From: Pezizomycotina sp. ARF18
Lineage: Eukaryota; Ascomycota
Assembly (NCBI GenBank): GCA_002224055.1
Contig: AZLU01000045.1
Coordinates: 1 to 64,000, forward strand
Reading direction: 5' to 3'
DNA: 64,000 nt
Shown piece after piece: positions 22,990 to 35,693 of the stretch. Numbering within the stretch: the stretch's first letter is position 1; each line of letters begins with the position of its first letter. The position numbers and the translations under genes are program-made. A model generated the notes under the pieces. The model saw only the letters and a program-made list of their open reading frames with translations. It had not been told where the DNA came from and did not search any database.

Positions 22990-25900
22990 ACGCAGTACCT
23001 TTAAATTACAAACTACTTTTAGCATCATCCTCTCTCCAGTTCTTTCCTGAGGGTTTCTTATACACGTATTTTCAATATAGCAAGACGTCACCGCAATCGA
23101 TACGGAGCACAAATATAAAACTTTATCGGGCTACTTAGCTCGCCTTCTACTAGCATCAATTTAAAAATAAAAAAATAAACCTAACGGCCAATTAAGTAGT
23201 GAATAATCTTCAATTTTGTTGCGCATTTTATATATAGCAACAAGCAGAACCGTTCTTACATCATTATAAAATATTGTAAAATATACTAACCAGTTATAAC
23301 GGGACTTTCATCCACGATTAACGAGTATGATTTCGTCTGGCAACAGTCAATAAGTTCATCTATAGATCTCTTCATTAAATATTAACCTTATATACGAATA
23401 ATGTCTACCTCAAACATAGCGTCCATGAGTGAATCGCTCCGAGTAGTACACGATACTACACCCGCAATTAAAGCCAACATTTAGGATGATCCAGACAAGG
23501 TGGATAGTCAATATTAATACTCGAGCACATAGCTAAACGGATATTCATGTCAAACCGGGCTACGAGGGATGTATAAATATAGTATCCATTTTTGGATGAC
23601 CGGAAACGTAGCAACATCGATATTGTGAAAACATTCTCTGTTTATCTCCCACCCAAACTCTCTACTAGCAGGCGAGGGGATAATCTTTTAGGCGGATAGT
23701 ACTTAACCTAAACGATCTGCTAAGAGCGAACAGCATAGCTCCAATACGGAAGATGAACGGCACCCAAGCAAGATACGAGAACACTGCCTGAATAACATCG
23801 ACACCGAAGTAGATAGAGTAGGTCGACTGGTTCACGGATGAGATCATATTGAGCAAGTATTCGAAATGAGATCAGTTTTCCTCGTATGGAACGTTTCGAA
23901 GTGCTTCCCAAGCTTTCTTCTTTCATATGTCAACGTACGAAAGCTGCAGTAAGAACTAAAGCCGTCATATACTATTCGATAGTGATGGTAATGGAAGATG
24001 TCCAAACATGCCATAGTGAACATCACCATGGAGTATAAATTTGCGACAATACTAGAGGCACTCCTCCATAATTTTGACGAAACTCAGACGCACATGTAGA
24101 AACCATAGAGATATCTGGGTAGGTTGCGTTGGCTTGATACGCCTAGTATTTTTTTTTATCCACTGTAGGACGGCAAACGTAGTTGCGTAGAAAGGAGAGT
24201 TTAGGTAAAGTATCCACATCAAACGGAGCATTTTCCATATCCACGAATACCTCAGAGCGGCCGTAAACCTAGCGACCAAGGGCAAGGAGACATAGATCTT
24301 GAAGTAATGCTAGTTGTACAGTTCGCAGCAGGTATACAGCTAAGTTAAGATGACGAAAACGATAAGTCAAGAGTGTCGAAAGGGGTAGAGAGCGCTGAGT
24401 CCGACGATTCATGACCCTCAAGATGTCGATGGCGTCAACGTAATTAGAACAAAATTGTCAAATATCATATGAACTCGCGCCACAGCTACTCCGAATACAC
24501 GCCCACGCAAACGACTATGCCTCGAGTTCAAGTCACCGCGATGTACATAGACGTTCTCATCGTGACCTGCACATCTCCCGCCTGCCTTGTAGATAGTGGT
24601 GCCCTTTTAGAATTCATCAGTACCCGACTCGTTCAACGCCTTAGCCTGGCTCAGGTTTGCTTCCAACGGTTATGTGGTCCGCACGGCGACGGATGCTAGG
24701 GTTCCCCTGAGCAGATATGTCATTGTAGATGTCAACGTAAACGGGGTTTCATTAGAGTTAAGGCTTACGTCTTGCTCGTTGGACACTTCTACGACCTGCT
24801 TCTTTCTCGCAGGTGGATAAAAAAACAAGTGTTCGGACAATACGGATACACACGAGCCTACGATTTACGATTCCGACGGCAACACAGTACTAAGTTAAGG
24901 GCCGTCCCACGAAGGCTTGGGGATACGTATTGGAGCGGGGGAAATGGGACGGGTTCGGACCGCAAATAAATGAGGATCTGTTGATAATAAGTAATTATCC
25001 AAGATCTAGAGAACATAAATTAAGCACGGCGGACACGAATCGATCATATCGTCACGCTTCAAGAACAACCGCGTGACAGAAAATTGATAAGTTGAAATGT
25101 TACGAAATTTAGTGGACCAGAAAAAATACCGGCTCGGGATATAAGCGTCCTCCAAAGGCTCTATAATTATACATAACGACTCAAGTCATTTTCCGAGCTA
25201 TACCGCAAATCCTTATATCATAGCTACCGCGTACAAAAGGATATTTGAATGGAATGGCTCAGGGCCATAATCAAACGATGTAGAATCGACGATGAGACGA
25301 TATTGCGTGCCTAAGACAGATGTACGACGAGGCCGCCAGGCATAGATGATGAAATTCTTCGCAACTATTTCGAAAATCAGACTGAGGTGTTTGCAATCGC
25401 AGGTTAAATTCACGTAGGTTCGCGACATCCGTTTGTAAAAAAGAAAAGAGAAAGAAGAAATTGCCACGGAAATCCCGAAAATAATGCATAAATTCTTAGA
25501 AAACAGAAGAGTGAGGGCAGGGTCAATCAATCTACTAATGATCTTAAGAGCTCAGATATCAAGGCTACCTTTTATAAAATCATCATCTTCGTATCAGCTC
25601 TACGCAATCCCGTAGATAAATATTATTCACACTCTATATACGAGTGATCCTACGATAAAAGCCGGGTTGGCTTAGTTAAAAGACGAGATCGCGATATCGT
25701 CAGCCAATAGTTTTCAAGCTGTAACTATTAGAAAGGGAGTACTCGAAAGATACACATTTTAAGTTAATCGCATGCAAAAAGACCTTCTATAAAGCCCTTT
25801 CTCATGAAGCGCTCTGACCGCATCTATGAGGTTAGATATCAACGTAGGCAAAAACGAGAAAACCGTCCTAGACCAACAGTTTAGGGTGCGGTTCGATATG

Positions 25901-28900
25901 AGACCTGCAGGCAGAAAAGTTGTAGAGGGCTTTAACGAGATCATCCAAGTGAACACAGATCAAGCATGGAGAAAACGGCAATGGCATTCCATTTGAGCCA
26001 TACCTATTCTCCGCGCCACAACTTCGTCCGCCATACGCATTGACTCACCGCACGGTAAATAAATTTAGGCGGGTATTGAAAACGCTTACCACTCGATTAG
26101 GTGCGCAGCTGGCAAGCGTATACTCAGCTTGGGGCTTTAAATACAGTGCCGGAGAAATGCATACATATTAAGTATCGAGCGACTTGCCTGGCAAATTACA
26201 AGTCAAATAATGGAAAGCGTACGAGGCCATAGATCTACAACCACAGCACTATGAATACCGTCGCTTTGTTTATATAGGCCATCTAACGAAGGACTTTCTG
26301 ATAAATCCCCAGAGCTTTATAAAATAATTCGTAGTTTACGAAACCTTCCGTTTAATATACTACCGCTACGGTGTACGTCCTCGAGTTCCAAACCGCAGAC
26401 TCATACCTAGCAATGGAAACAATTGTTATCCGCCTATTCACGTCGCACAGAAGCATCGTATACGCCCGCAGCTACTATGAAGGACAACTTGGCAGGCTTA
26501 TATATTCATATCTGCAAGCGTTTCAGACCAAGGAAAGCCTTAAGCAGCGTAATGCCCCTAGAAGAAAACGGCCAGCTCGGTATACCGAGCCTCAAATTAT
26601 GTTCTCGGGTGATTGAACCTAGACGATGGCAATTAATTAATTGCTCACACATCCCTGAGCCCATACAAGTCTTCTAGACTGCTGAGAGAGGACTGGTCAC
26701 GACGCGAGCTCACGCGATAACTTGGGGTACGATTTAACTGGCGTGTGTATACTAATTTTACGAATGGAAGAGACCAAATCATAGATCCTCCACGGCTTGG
26801 TGAAACGGACGTCATAATATCGTCATTTACTGGTTACGAAAGCGCCTCGCAGGGCGTCGGTCATACTTCGAACTAAAATGAGCACAATTCACCGGCTGTA
26901 AACAGGCGTATAAATAGACCGTCGACCATCAGTAGCCAAATCAAATGTCTCATAGTGGCAAGTAAAGGAAGTAAGCGTCAACACCAAGGCATATCAATGG
27001 CCAGCAAACGCTTAGGTGATTTAGGAGAAGCCTTCATAGCAAATTACCTTACGACCACCTTTATAGAATACTGTTAGCAGAGAGCATATCTCTTCCTCAA
27101 CTCTAATCCCGAAAAAAGAGCATTCAAGCAAGCAAGCGCTCAGCGATATCCTTAGGTCTAGAGCTAAATTGACAAACTGTTCCCAGGAGAATCATAAGGA
27201 TTAATTCTCATGCAGCCAGAGCTATTTCCATAATACGTTCTTTAAAATATAAGAGAAATCTGCACAAGTAATTCACCGAACCATTCTTTAAAAAGGTTAC
27301 AACTCTCTTAAATCGATAGTAAATAAAGCTATTCAACTGAATTCCGAGGTGCTGGTGGTAAATAATTTCAGCCTCGGCGCAATATATCTAGAAAGTGTTG
27401 GAATATGGCAGCCCTCGAGATAAACATCTCAGTTAACTTTGAATTATTTTGAGCTGCGGTAGACAATGTATTACCAAAGATCATCATATACCATCTAACG
27501 CAACTATCATTTTATGAAGGTGATGATTTTTGCGTTATATATTCTATTCGTGCGGAAGATTGGTTCACGAATCCGAAATGATTATATGTATTAACCGAAG
27601 AATATTCCTCTGAATCACGTCACTGGCGGAATAGGCATTGTAACCACGAACAGACGGGACCTACGACATAATGGCGTTCGTTAATAAGTTGACCTGAATA
27701 CACAACAATATTCGCTCCTACTTCTAGTCCTTGTGCTAAAAGATATAAGCAACATAACTCAAACCGGAAAATGTAAAGCTTATCTCGAAAGGAACTCCAT
27801 TTGAGCCCTAAGACCACGACTACCCGATATAAGGGAAGCTGGGAGGATTCGAGGAGGATAAAAGATTCTGATATTAGGTATCCACTGATCGCAGCGACGG
27901 GAGATCGCGCACGGCCATAACATGAAACCAGGGGACATTCAAATAGCACGTGAACGATAAAACATACCTTATAATTCCTCTGTGGAAAGGTTCGTGCAGT
28001 ATGTGCCTTTCCAGTTCACAAACTGAAGGCTTAAAGTCTTAAAACTGCAAAGTATCCTATGTGACGTATCCATAGTGAGCTTAACATAGCAGCTATCGCT
28101 CGTCCGGGAAATCAATAGGCGCGATAGGCTACACCAACTGAAAAGAAGCAAAACTCAGGATATCTACCAATGAATCAGAGTTTTGGGCGGAGAGAGAGCG
28201 AGTTTTACTGAATTCACAGACATGCGAGACGGCTTATAAGTGCCGTTACACTTGGCCATGATCCCCGCGATATCTTCGGAGAGTGAGACACTGAACATAA
28301 ATTTTCTAACCCAAGTCTAGAAGTTCTAGACAAAAAGATACATACGCTTACGTGACGTTGTTGCATAGCGTCGATCGTGCAAGGATCACTATCAGATCGC
28401 GAGTTGCATGCATAATTTGACCATGAGTTAGCTAGCACTAGGCTGGACTCTGGGGTTGTTACGGACATCTTATATCACAAAAACCAAAGTTCTTGAAACT
28501 TCCTCTAAGGACGCTAGCAACGATCCGCAATCCAGAGATACTTCTCGGCTGCACGACTAACCCAAGGATATCGATTCCAAAGTTCAGTTCGAATTCATAC
28601 CAGGCTACATACATACCATCGAGATCCTCGTCAGGAAGCCATACAAATACATATCTTATGCAAAAAAAGAAAAAGAAAAAGATTCAATTATGCACCCAAC
28701 ACCCACCCATAAAAGTAGTTAAGTAAAACAACACGAAAACACAATCAAGTACATTCTAAATCTGAACAGTAACGGAATGGGAGCCATAGGACAAAACAAA
28801 GGCGATGGACCGATATGAACCGAGACTGCTGTCGACTATTACCGTGCCAAACAGCTAACCTCCACACGACCATATACGCTCATAAAGCCATGCGTTCAAA

Positions 28901-30420
28901 AGACCACGGCCTCGTATATACAGTACAAGGAGTAGTAGGATCTCGCCCGCTGCACGAGCGCCGAAGTCTACTCCATATGCATGACTCAAATTGCCAACCG
29001 CAAAGGGTTATATCTACCTAAACGCATAGGAGACACTCTCGGATACAACAACTCTTCCCAGAAGTGCACATAGCTAGCCCAAATAGTCAGACTTCTTTCG
29101 TATCAATTGATTCTGTAATTCATCAAAGCACTCAAGTTAGCAAAACAGTATATTCCCTCTCGAGGATGCAAGCCCTCAGACAAGCTGTTATTCCTGATAA
29201 ACCACCACACGTTGCCTGCACATGGAGAGAAATCCATCAACAGATGCTTATTCCCGAGACTGGAGGGGCTTACTCTCCTCACACGTATAAAGAATAGCTG
29301 GTACCCCACCGCCAGAGGGAGCTATTCCATACTTCAATCAAAAAGATCATGGAAGGTCCGATAGCTACGTAACTCACACAGACTCAACAAATTCATACCA
29401 TAGATGAAATATCATTTCTTAAACGGCGTAGGACTGCATCAGAATAGTTCTTTAATTGACTTTTAGAATGCTCTATTCCCCTTTGTATAAGCATTGCAAA
29501 CGCTCCCGTATCATCGTACCGGCGACGATTAATATTATTAAACAGCAGGTACAGCGTCCTGTCTGATCATCTGCTTCGATTTTATATTCTCTTCGCCGTT
29601 CACGCATTCTAAGTGCCAGAGCCGCGACGGCGGATAGCTACTTGAACTACATCGGGAAATGGATCAAGAGATAGTTCAAAATTCCATTTACGCAATCCAA
29701 ACCATTATCTCATAGTTTTCCCGTCGCCATTCACGTAGTCGCGCAGAAGCAGACGTAAGCGTCGTGTTCACAGCCTTTTACATAAATTTCAACATACTCC
29801 AGTAGCGGATACGGCTGATAACTTACAACGAAGCCATGTCTAAAAGATATCTAAGTGACGAGGTAAAAGACGAAGTGTATATTTATCTAATCCAAGAACG
29901 AGAATGCGAGTGGTCTGATATAATGAATGTGACGTTGACCTTTTGGATATTTACTAGGTAATTATCGGTTCAAAGCGCCAGAGATCAAGACATAAGTATC
30001 TCAAATTGGAGATATGGGATACAACTCTGAGGGAGACAGGCCGAATTTAGAAGAGCATTAGTGGTAATCAAATGAGCACTGAAATCAGCAATGATTATAT
30101 AACATCAAAACTTGAAGAAGATGCCTGATGGTAATATAGACAACCATCAAGAGGCTTCTCAGGCGACATGGACCGTGCCTGATATTAAGGCAAGAAACAA
30201 GAAGTAAAACCCGAGTTAAACTCCAAGTGATTATTATACATTATAAATCAAGACAAATTAAACTAAAATACAACGAATCAAATCATACACAAGTTATTGT
30301 TGAAAATATCTCTTGCTTAATGTAAAAAAATATATGTCCTAAGAAAGAACTTTCATATATGAATGTTGATGCGTCCCATCTTACTCCACAACTCGCCTCT
30401 CCCTTAGTATAAACTATCAT
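22990..30420 (+). mobile_element. Decayed LTR-retroelement island, probably Ty3/Gypsy type
   Basis: About 7.4 kb without a host gene between TFG2 and the Sel1 gene. Its texture differs from both flanks: few homopolymer runs, evenly mixed bases, many TA dinucleotides and stop codons in every frame. One region (24469-24950, plus) still resembles a retroviral-type aspartic protease, so the element reads left to right. The length would suit a full-size retroelement plus possible nested material. The element is broken, with breaks too numerous to count by eye, and old. Reverse transcriptase and integrase could not be recognised with confidence, and no terminal repeats were found by eye. Repeat-induced point mutation is a plausible cause of decay in this kind of fungus. 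Boundaries are approximate. Confidence 0.55.
24469..24950 (+). pseudogene. Retropepsin-like remnant of the retroelement
   Basis: The stretch contains LVDSGALLEFIS, matching the aspartic protease active-site pattern (D-S/T-G followed by FI), then LVQRLSL. Further on is VGHFYDLLLSRRWIKK, which matches the later protease motif of fungal Ty3/Gypsy-type polyproteins (YDLLLGRRW). Together they identify a pol protease region on the plus strand. It is a broken fossil within the larger island. Confidence 0.6.
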
Positions 30421-30671
30421 TTCTAAAAATCAAATCAAAAAAAAAAAAAAAATAAAAAATAAAAATAAGAAAAAAAGCCCAATTTTTTGCTCCCCCAAAA
30501 AATCAAAATCAAAATCGTGAATTCGCTTCGTGTATATCGTGCCATGATGTTTAAATTTACAATATTATTGTGATTGTGTTACTCGAAATTCATGCCCTGC
30601 AGAATGCATTAGCAATCCATCCTTTCTTGGGGTACAAAAAGCCAAAAGCAAATTCTCAAGCATACCTTCTG
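30421..30671. other. 3' region of the Sel1-repeat gene
   Basis: A-rich DNA (A/AATAAA-like tracts at about 30430-30480) between the retroelement island and the Sel1-gene stop. No coding signal. Confidence 0.4.
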
Positions 30672-32953
30672 TCATGAACTCGAAAACGCCAGCGGGGAGA
30701 AACTCCTCCGCTTTTCGGATTTGGGAGATTTCGGACTCGGCGGATGGTCGTATTTTTCTTTATATATCCTATAAATCGTTCCTCGAGCGTATTAGCCACT
30801 TTCCTCCCTTGTCTCTAAACTGGTTTGAAAATTAAAATTGAGCGTACCATGAGTTCCCCAGCGTCTTGTTGCCGGCTTTCTCTGCCATCCGGTAGTACTT
30901 CGCAGCGTGTACTATACATATTAATTAGCTTATACTTGTCCCCTCTTCGCATAAGCGTTAGAACAGGAGTGTTAAATACAAACCTTATCTTTCTTCGTGC
31001 CGTAACCCTCGAGGTAGCACCTGGATCGCGTATTGGTCGGTTGCATTAGCCGCACGCCCTTGAGCGAAGACACAACGACGAGGATAGGCATTTTTATGCA
31101 AAAGTTTGTTTTTTGTAATGCTTTTGATTCGATGTGCGATGTTGGGGAAGAGAAAGGTCCAAAATAATTACCAAGCAGTTTCATTCATCGCATCGGAGTC
31201 GCCTGTATTTATATGAAAATTATTAAAATAAGGCCGAAGAAAATCTTTAAGGGAGCATAAAATTTTTTTTGATAAGACAGCGTATCGCATTGATCTCTGT
31301 TTTAGATAATGGACGGGAAGGAGTAAAAAAAAGAACGAATGTAAGGGAAGGTCTGGGAATGCTAGGCACAAATTTAAAAAGCATATGCTATGTACACTGT
31401 AGGTGTGATATGCGTAATACCCACGCGCACATCCATCCCAAAACCCAACAAAAAAAAAAAAAAAAAAAGTAATTACGTACCTAAATTAGCAGCAGTAAGA
31501 TAGTAGTGGAACGCGGCGAGCGGATCTTCCTCCACGCCGTACTTGTAGCGGTAGCTTATTATTATTTTTCGGAGAGACAAAAGAAAAAGAAAAAAAGTCA
31601 GCAAGGGATGGAAAGGATCAGAAGACCAAGGAGTTGGGATGATGGCTGTAAGAAAAATAGAAGGTTTTCGTGGTGCAGAATCATTGGTGTAATTCAGGTA
31701 TAGCCGAGCTGCAAGCTGCAACGCTCGGATATAACTGACGAAATGAAGCATATGATCGAAAAAAAAGACAGGCGTATTTTTAATGCTGATAAAAAAAATT
31801 TATTTTTCTTCCAAATGTAGGTTATTCTTACCAGTTCCCAAGCTCAAAGATGGCCAGGACGAGCTCTCCTTTTGCGGCCCCGCCTTTCTTCATCCCCGCG
31901 CGGAGCGCTGCCTGTTCGATCTCCGCAGAGTTGGCAGCAGCTGCTCTCAGGTACTTCACTGCTTCTTTTTCGTCGCGTTCGACGCCCCAAGAGTGTCTTA
32001 GTGCGAGACCGTAAAGAACTTGACTTAACGGGTTATTTGCTCCATTGGGATCCGCCAGTCTCTTGAATATCTTCGCGGAGTTTGCGAGATCTGCTCTCGT
32101 TATTCCAAAAGTTAGCGAAAAAAATGACATAAAACGTGAAGAAAGAAAAATGTCTTAGATGCGTTCCTGCATCGTATCCATTTGATAACAATTGCGGGGT
32201 TTTAAAAAAGTGGTTCGTACCGCCAGACTCGTGTAACCGGATCGCCTCTTGTATATCCTGCTCCCAGTCATACAAAAAAAAAAAAATAAGAGTACCAGAA
32301 TTAGCATCCACAAATGCCATTACCTGCTCAAATCGCAATGATAAGCATACCGCATCGGTCCCCTTCGTCGTAACACTAGGACTCCTGCTCCTCCCACCGG
32401 CAGGACTGGGGCTCGGCCGCCTCAGGCTTCCCCCGCCGTTACTATTTAAGCTGTTATTATCACTACTGATGCTCCTGCCCGTGGGACTCTGCACGCTCGC
32501 AAGCTGGCTCGCCCGTTTCTCCCACATCGCTCCCTGTTTTCACCCTCGACGGTATCGTCCACGGCTTCCAGATCCGTCGGCACGTTCACGCTGATGTTTG
32601 GTCCTCGCTAACTTTGCGTCGGTGCAGCGGCTTGATGTGGAGTATCTGGCTCAGCCGCTTCTTCTCCGGCTTCGCATTGCCGCCGTTGCCGTTGCCGTTG
32701 TTATTATTCGATTTGTTCGCGCCGTTCTCGTCGCCGTAGGACGGCGCGAAGATTCTTCCTGCGAGGTTGTGTCGGAGCGGAATATTGTCGGCGTCGGCGG
32801 TAGGCCGAGGGACTGCTGGGGGTCGCCACCGACGTTCGTGTTGAGAGTTGGGCCGGTCGTAGTGATCTGTGAGGCGAACGGCGACGGCGCGGAGCGGTCT
32901 ATGGGTGAGTTCGGGTTGGACGATTTGTCTTTCCGTCTGAATAGGTTCTTCAT
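30672..32953 (-). CDS. Sel1-repeat protein, Nif1/Dsf2-like
   Basis: The start (32953) reads MKNLFRRKDKSSNPNSPIDR, a basic then Ser/Pro-rich disordered region with KPEKKRLSQILHIKPLHRRK. After MWEKRASQLASVQSPTGRS the tandem Sel1 repeats follow: IQEAIRLHESG, ADLANSAKIFKRLADPNGAN, LSQVLYGLALRHSWGVERDE, GELVLAIFELGNCYRYKYGV, DPLAAFHYYLTAANLGDSDA, ETAWCYLEGYGTKKDK and AAKYYRMAEKAGNKTLGNSW. It ends KYDHPPSPKSPKSEKRRSFS, LAFSSS, stop. This order matches fungal proteins annotated as cell-cycle inhibitor Nif1 (fission yeast binder of the Nim1 kinase) and budding yeast Dsf2; orthology is inferred. Introns include 32094-32220, 31555-31831, 31203-31480, 31021-31171 and 30769-30847. Exons 31481-31554, 31172-31202 and 30984-31020 are only 74, 31 and 37 bases and stay in phase. 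Confidence 0.8.
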
Positions 32954-33613
32954 TGTGTCGATTTTTCGCTCTCTTTCCTTTGAATCGAAATATCGAAAGA
33001 TGGCTTGTAGGTCAAATTCTGTGAAATCCTTTACGAACGATAATAACGGTCAAACGGTGTTATTTACGCGACGAGGCAAGAAGGTTATCCGTACAAAACT
33101 GTTCAAATTCGATTCTTCTTTCCTTCGTTAGTTAAAAAGCATTGATCGCCGAGAACCTAGAACAAAGATCCTCGGACCGAAGAATAAAGATTCAAGGGCC
33201 GTAAACTCTTTCTTTCTCCCTCTCCGCGCGGGGAAAATGGCAACTCACGAAAGAAAACGCTTTCAATGCTTGATGTAGTGCGTGGTATTCGAAATCGCAA
33301 GGAAGGAGCGATCTAGGCGAGAGAGATAGGCAGTTCCTAATAATAGCAGTAGTCTTTTGAGAGTGTATTTGTTTTCTCTAGTACCCGTTCACAATCGATC
33401 GATCGCGTGAAACAAAGTTTTGAAGATCCGTTTTTTTCGCTGAATCACCAAATCCCAGTTTCGGAAGCGTGCGGAGGTTATGAATCAGCTGCTGCTGTTA
33501 GTTTTATTCGAGAGTCCCCTCGTACGTTGAAATTGAGCCAAAAAAAAAAAAAAAAAGAAGTTTCAGCTCGAATTTGTAATCGATACTACTGTCATCCTCC
33601 GGCGAAGAGTAAA

Positions 33614-33634
33614 ATATATATATATATATATATA
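33614..33634. repeat. (TA)n microsatellite
   Basis: About ten TA units, followed after 20 bases by a run of 21 A. Confidence 0.85.
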
Positions 33635-34600
33635 AAGAGAAGAAGCGATGATATATAAAAAAAAAAAAAAAAAAAAAGGGGAAAATAGAAAAGGAAAAAG
33701 GAAAAGAAAGAAATAAGACGCTAAGGCCTCTAAGAAGAAGAGAGGGAAAGTCTCACCTTTTTGTACTACTAAAGGTAACTACTACTACTTACTATACTCG
33801 TTATCGTGCACTTTTCCCTTGGTCAATAAATAAATAAAACTATCAACCCTCCATTTCTCACATAATATTGGCTGGGGGGTTAAAGGGAGAATGTTTGCTT
33901 ATCAACACCCTCAGCCACTCTTATTTTAATTTTTCTTGGTATATCGCTATATCTCTATATTATTATTATTACTTGCTAGGCTAAGTTCGTACAAAGGAGG
34001 ATTGGAGGGAAGGTCAATTCATATCAATGATTCATCCTGCGATATCATTTGAGCCTCGCTCAACCGTGCCTTGTTAACAGTTACGATTCAGCCGCCCCCA
34101 CACGGCTATATACTTGTGCATCAATCGATCAATCTTTGTATACTTATTTGAAATATCCTGCTTCTCAGCTGAAATATAGAAAGGAGCAGTAATACTTGTA
34201 AAAGCGAATTTAAAGTATATACGCAAATTCTATCGTGTTATACTTAAGTAATTAATAATATCATGATACCATTATTATTTATAGGATAATATGATAGTAT
34301 ATTCTCGGTATCTCAGTGGTTCACGGTTTCGCACCAAGAAAAGGTGGCGGAAACTTCTCGGCGGCAATTGCTGCAAAGAATAATTTTAATTATAAAACCT
34401 CTTGATCTTGTGAACTTGGCGCTACAAAAACTACCGATATCGAAATATCACGATACACGGTGTCGCAAATTTTCACAGGCACGATCGCGAGATTAGTTGA
34501 CACTTTTTTTTTTTTTTTTTTTCGAGTTGAAATTATATATATATATGTATATATGATAGCTACCTGGCAAAAAAAAGATGACAAGAGCGTGAATAACAAA

Positions 34601-34631
34601 TTTTTTTTTAAAAAAAAAAAAAAAAAAAAAA
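34601..34631. repeat. T9/A22 abutting homopolymers
   Basis: Nine T directly followed by 22 A, with a T19 run 80 bp to the left. The short arms could pair as a snap-back; simple slippage is the likelier origin. Confidence 0.8.
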
Positions 34632-35693
34632 GGTATTGAATATAGACTGATTGAATTGAAAGCCCAGAGGAAAAAAAATTGAACCCCGGTGTCCCCTTCT
34701 ATATTGATATACACATATGTAAAAAGCGAATGGAAGATATATATAAAATTATATATATAAGTTTGAATAGATGCAATAGTTATTGCCCAATTTTGTCTTG
34801 GAACGCCTAGAATAAAATAAAACGAATGGAGTGATCTATATATAAAAAAGGGGGGAGCTCAGTGGGAACGGCTTTCATGGGAAGGACCAGATTTGCTACG
34901 GTTAGTAGCGATATTGATAAAGTGATAATAAGATGAGTATAAATAAAATAAATATGATATAAAAAAAGAATCGCAAAGACAATTCGGCGCAAGAATGAAG
35001 AATTGAAAGAAAAGGCAAAGATGGTATACAAAGGAGAAACACAATCAATCACAAGAAAGAAATAATTCAAAACTCCTTAAGAACGCTCGAAACGCCGACC
35101 AAAACACAATAAAAGGAAGCTTTGCTCAAGTTGAAATAAAAAAAGAGTAGATAGATATACAGAGATGAATGGGAGGTTAAAGTAGTTGAGAACGATTTGA
35201 GTAGAAAGAAAGAAGAGGAAGAAAGAAAAAGAAACCCTAGCTCCTTACCGATGAATAAATGAGATAGGAAAAAAAAAGATAAAACGGTAAAGCGCATATG
35301 CATTTCGGCAAAAAAAAAAAAAAAAAAATTACGTAAAAAAAGAATATGTGCGGCATCGAGATCAAGGCTGATGAAATATTGTGCCCTATAGTAAAAAGTC
35401 TCGAGATGGCTGAATTGGAAGCAACGAGAGATCAACAAATACTCTCTTTTGTATCGTTGCTCCTTGTTAAGAAAGAAAAAAAAAGCGACTTTTCCCGCGA
35501 CTTTTTTGTCTTTTCGGCACCGACTCTGCGAACCACTTTTTTTATAATTTGTTTTTTCCAGATTTACATTCGTTAGGTTTTTTTGTATATTTTGTTCGTT
35601 TTTTGTTTATATTCGTGTCATGTCCTTTTTTTTTGTTGATTTTTATCTTTAATAACTTTTGGGTATTGGGGGTTTTTTTTGTTGTTTTAAAAA

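Larger units (their letters stand above)
32954..35693. other. Intergenic AT-rich region
   Basis: Upstream of the Sel1-repeat gene and downstream of RIM15. No gene was recognised. It holds a (TA)n tract (33614-33634), A21 (33657-33677) leading into a purine-rich stretch to about 33750, T19 (34504-34522), a T9/A22 junction (34601-34631), short (AT)n tracts near 34540 and 34740, and A19 (35310-35328). Open frames here are translations of simple repeats (Tyr/Ile or Phe/Lys-rich). Confidence 0.5.

Noticed and set aside
22990-30420. Long terminal repeats at the ends of the retroelement island
   Set aside because: I compared the first and last several hundred bases by eye and found no convincing direct repeat, so none is annotated. 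A dot-plot would decide.
34300-34375. A tRNA-like string (CTCAGTGGTTCACGGTTTCGCACC)
   Set aside because: The parts that resemble A and B boxes are too close together and no cloverleaf stem pairs can be made. A similar hint near 2861-2880 also fails. No tRNA or rRNA gene was found.
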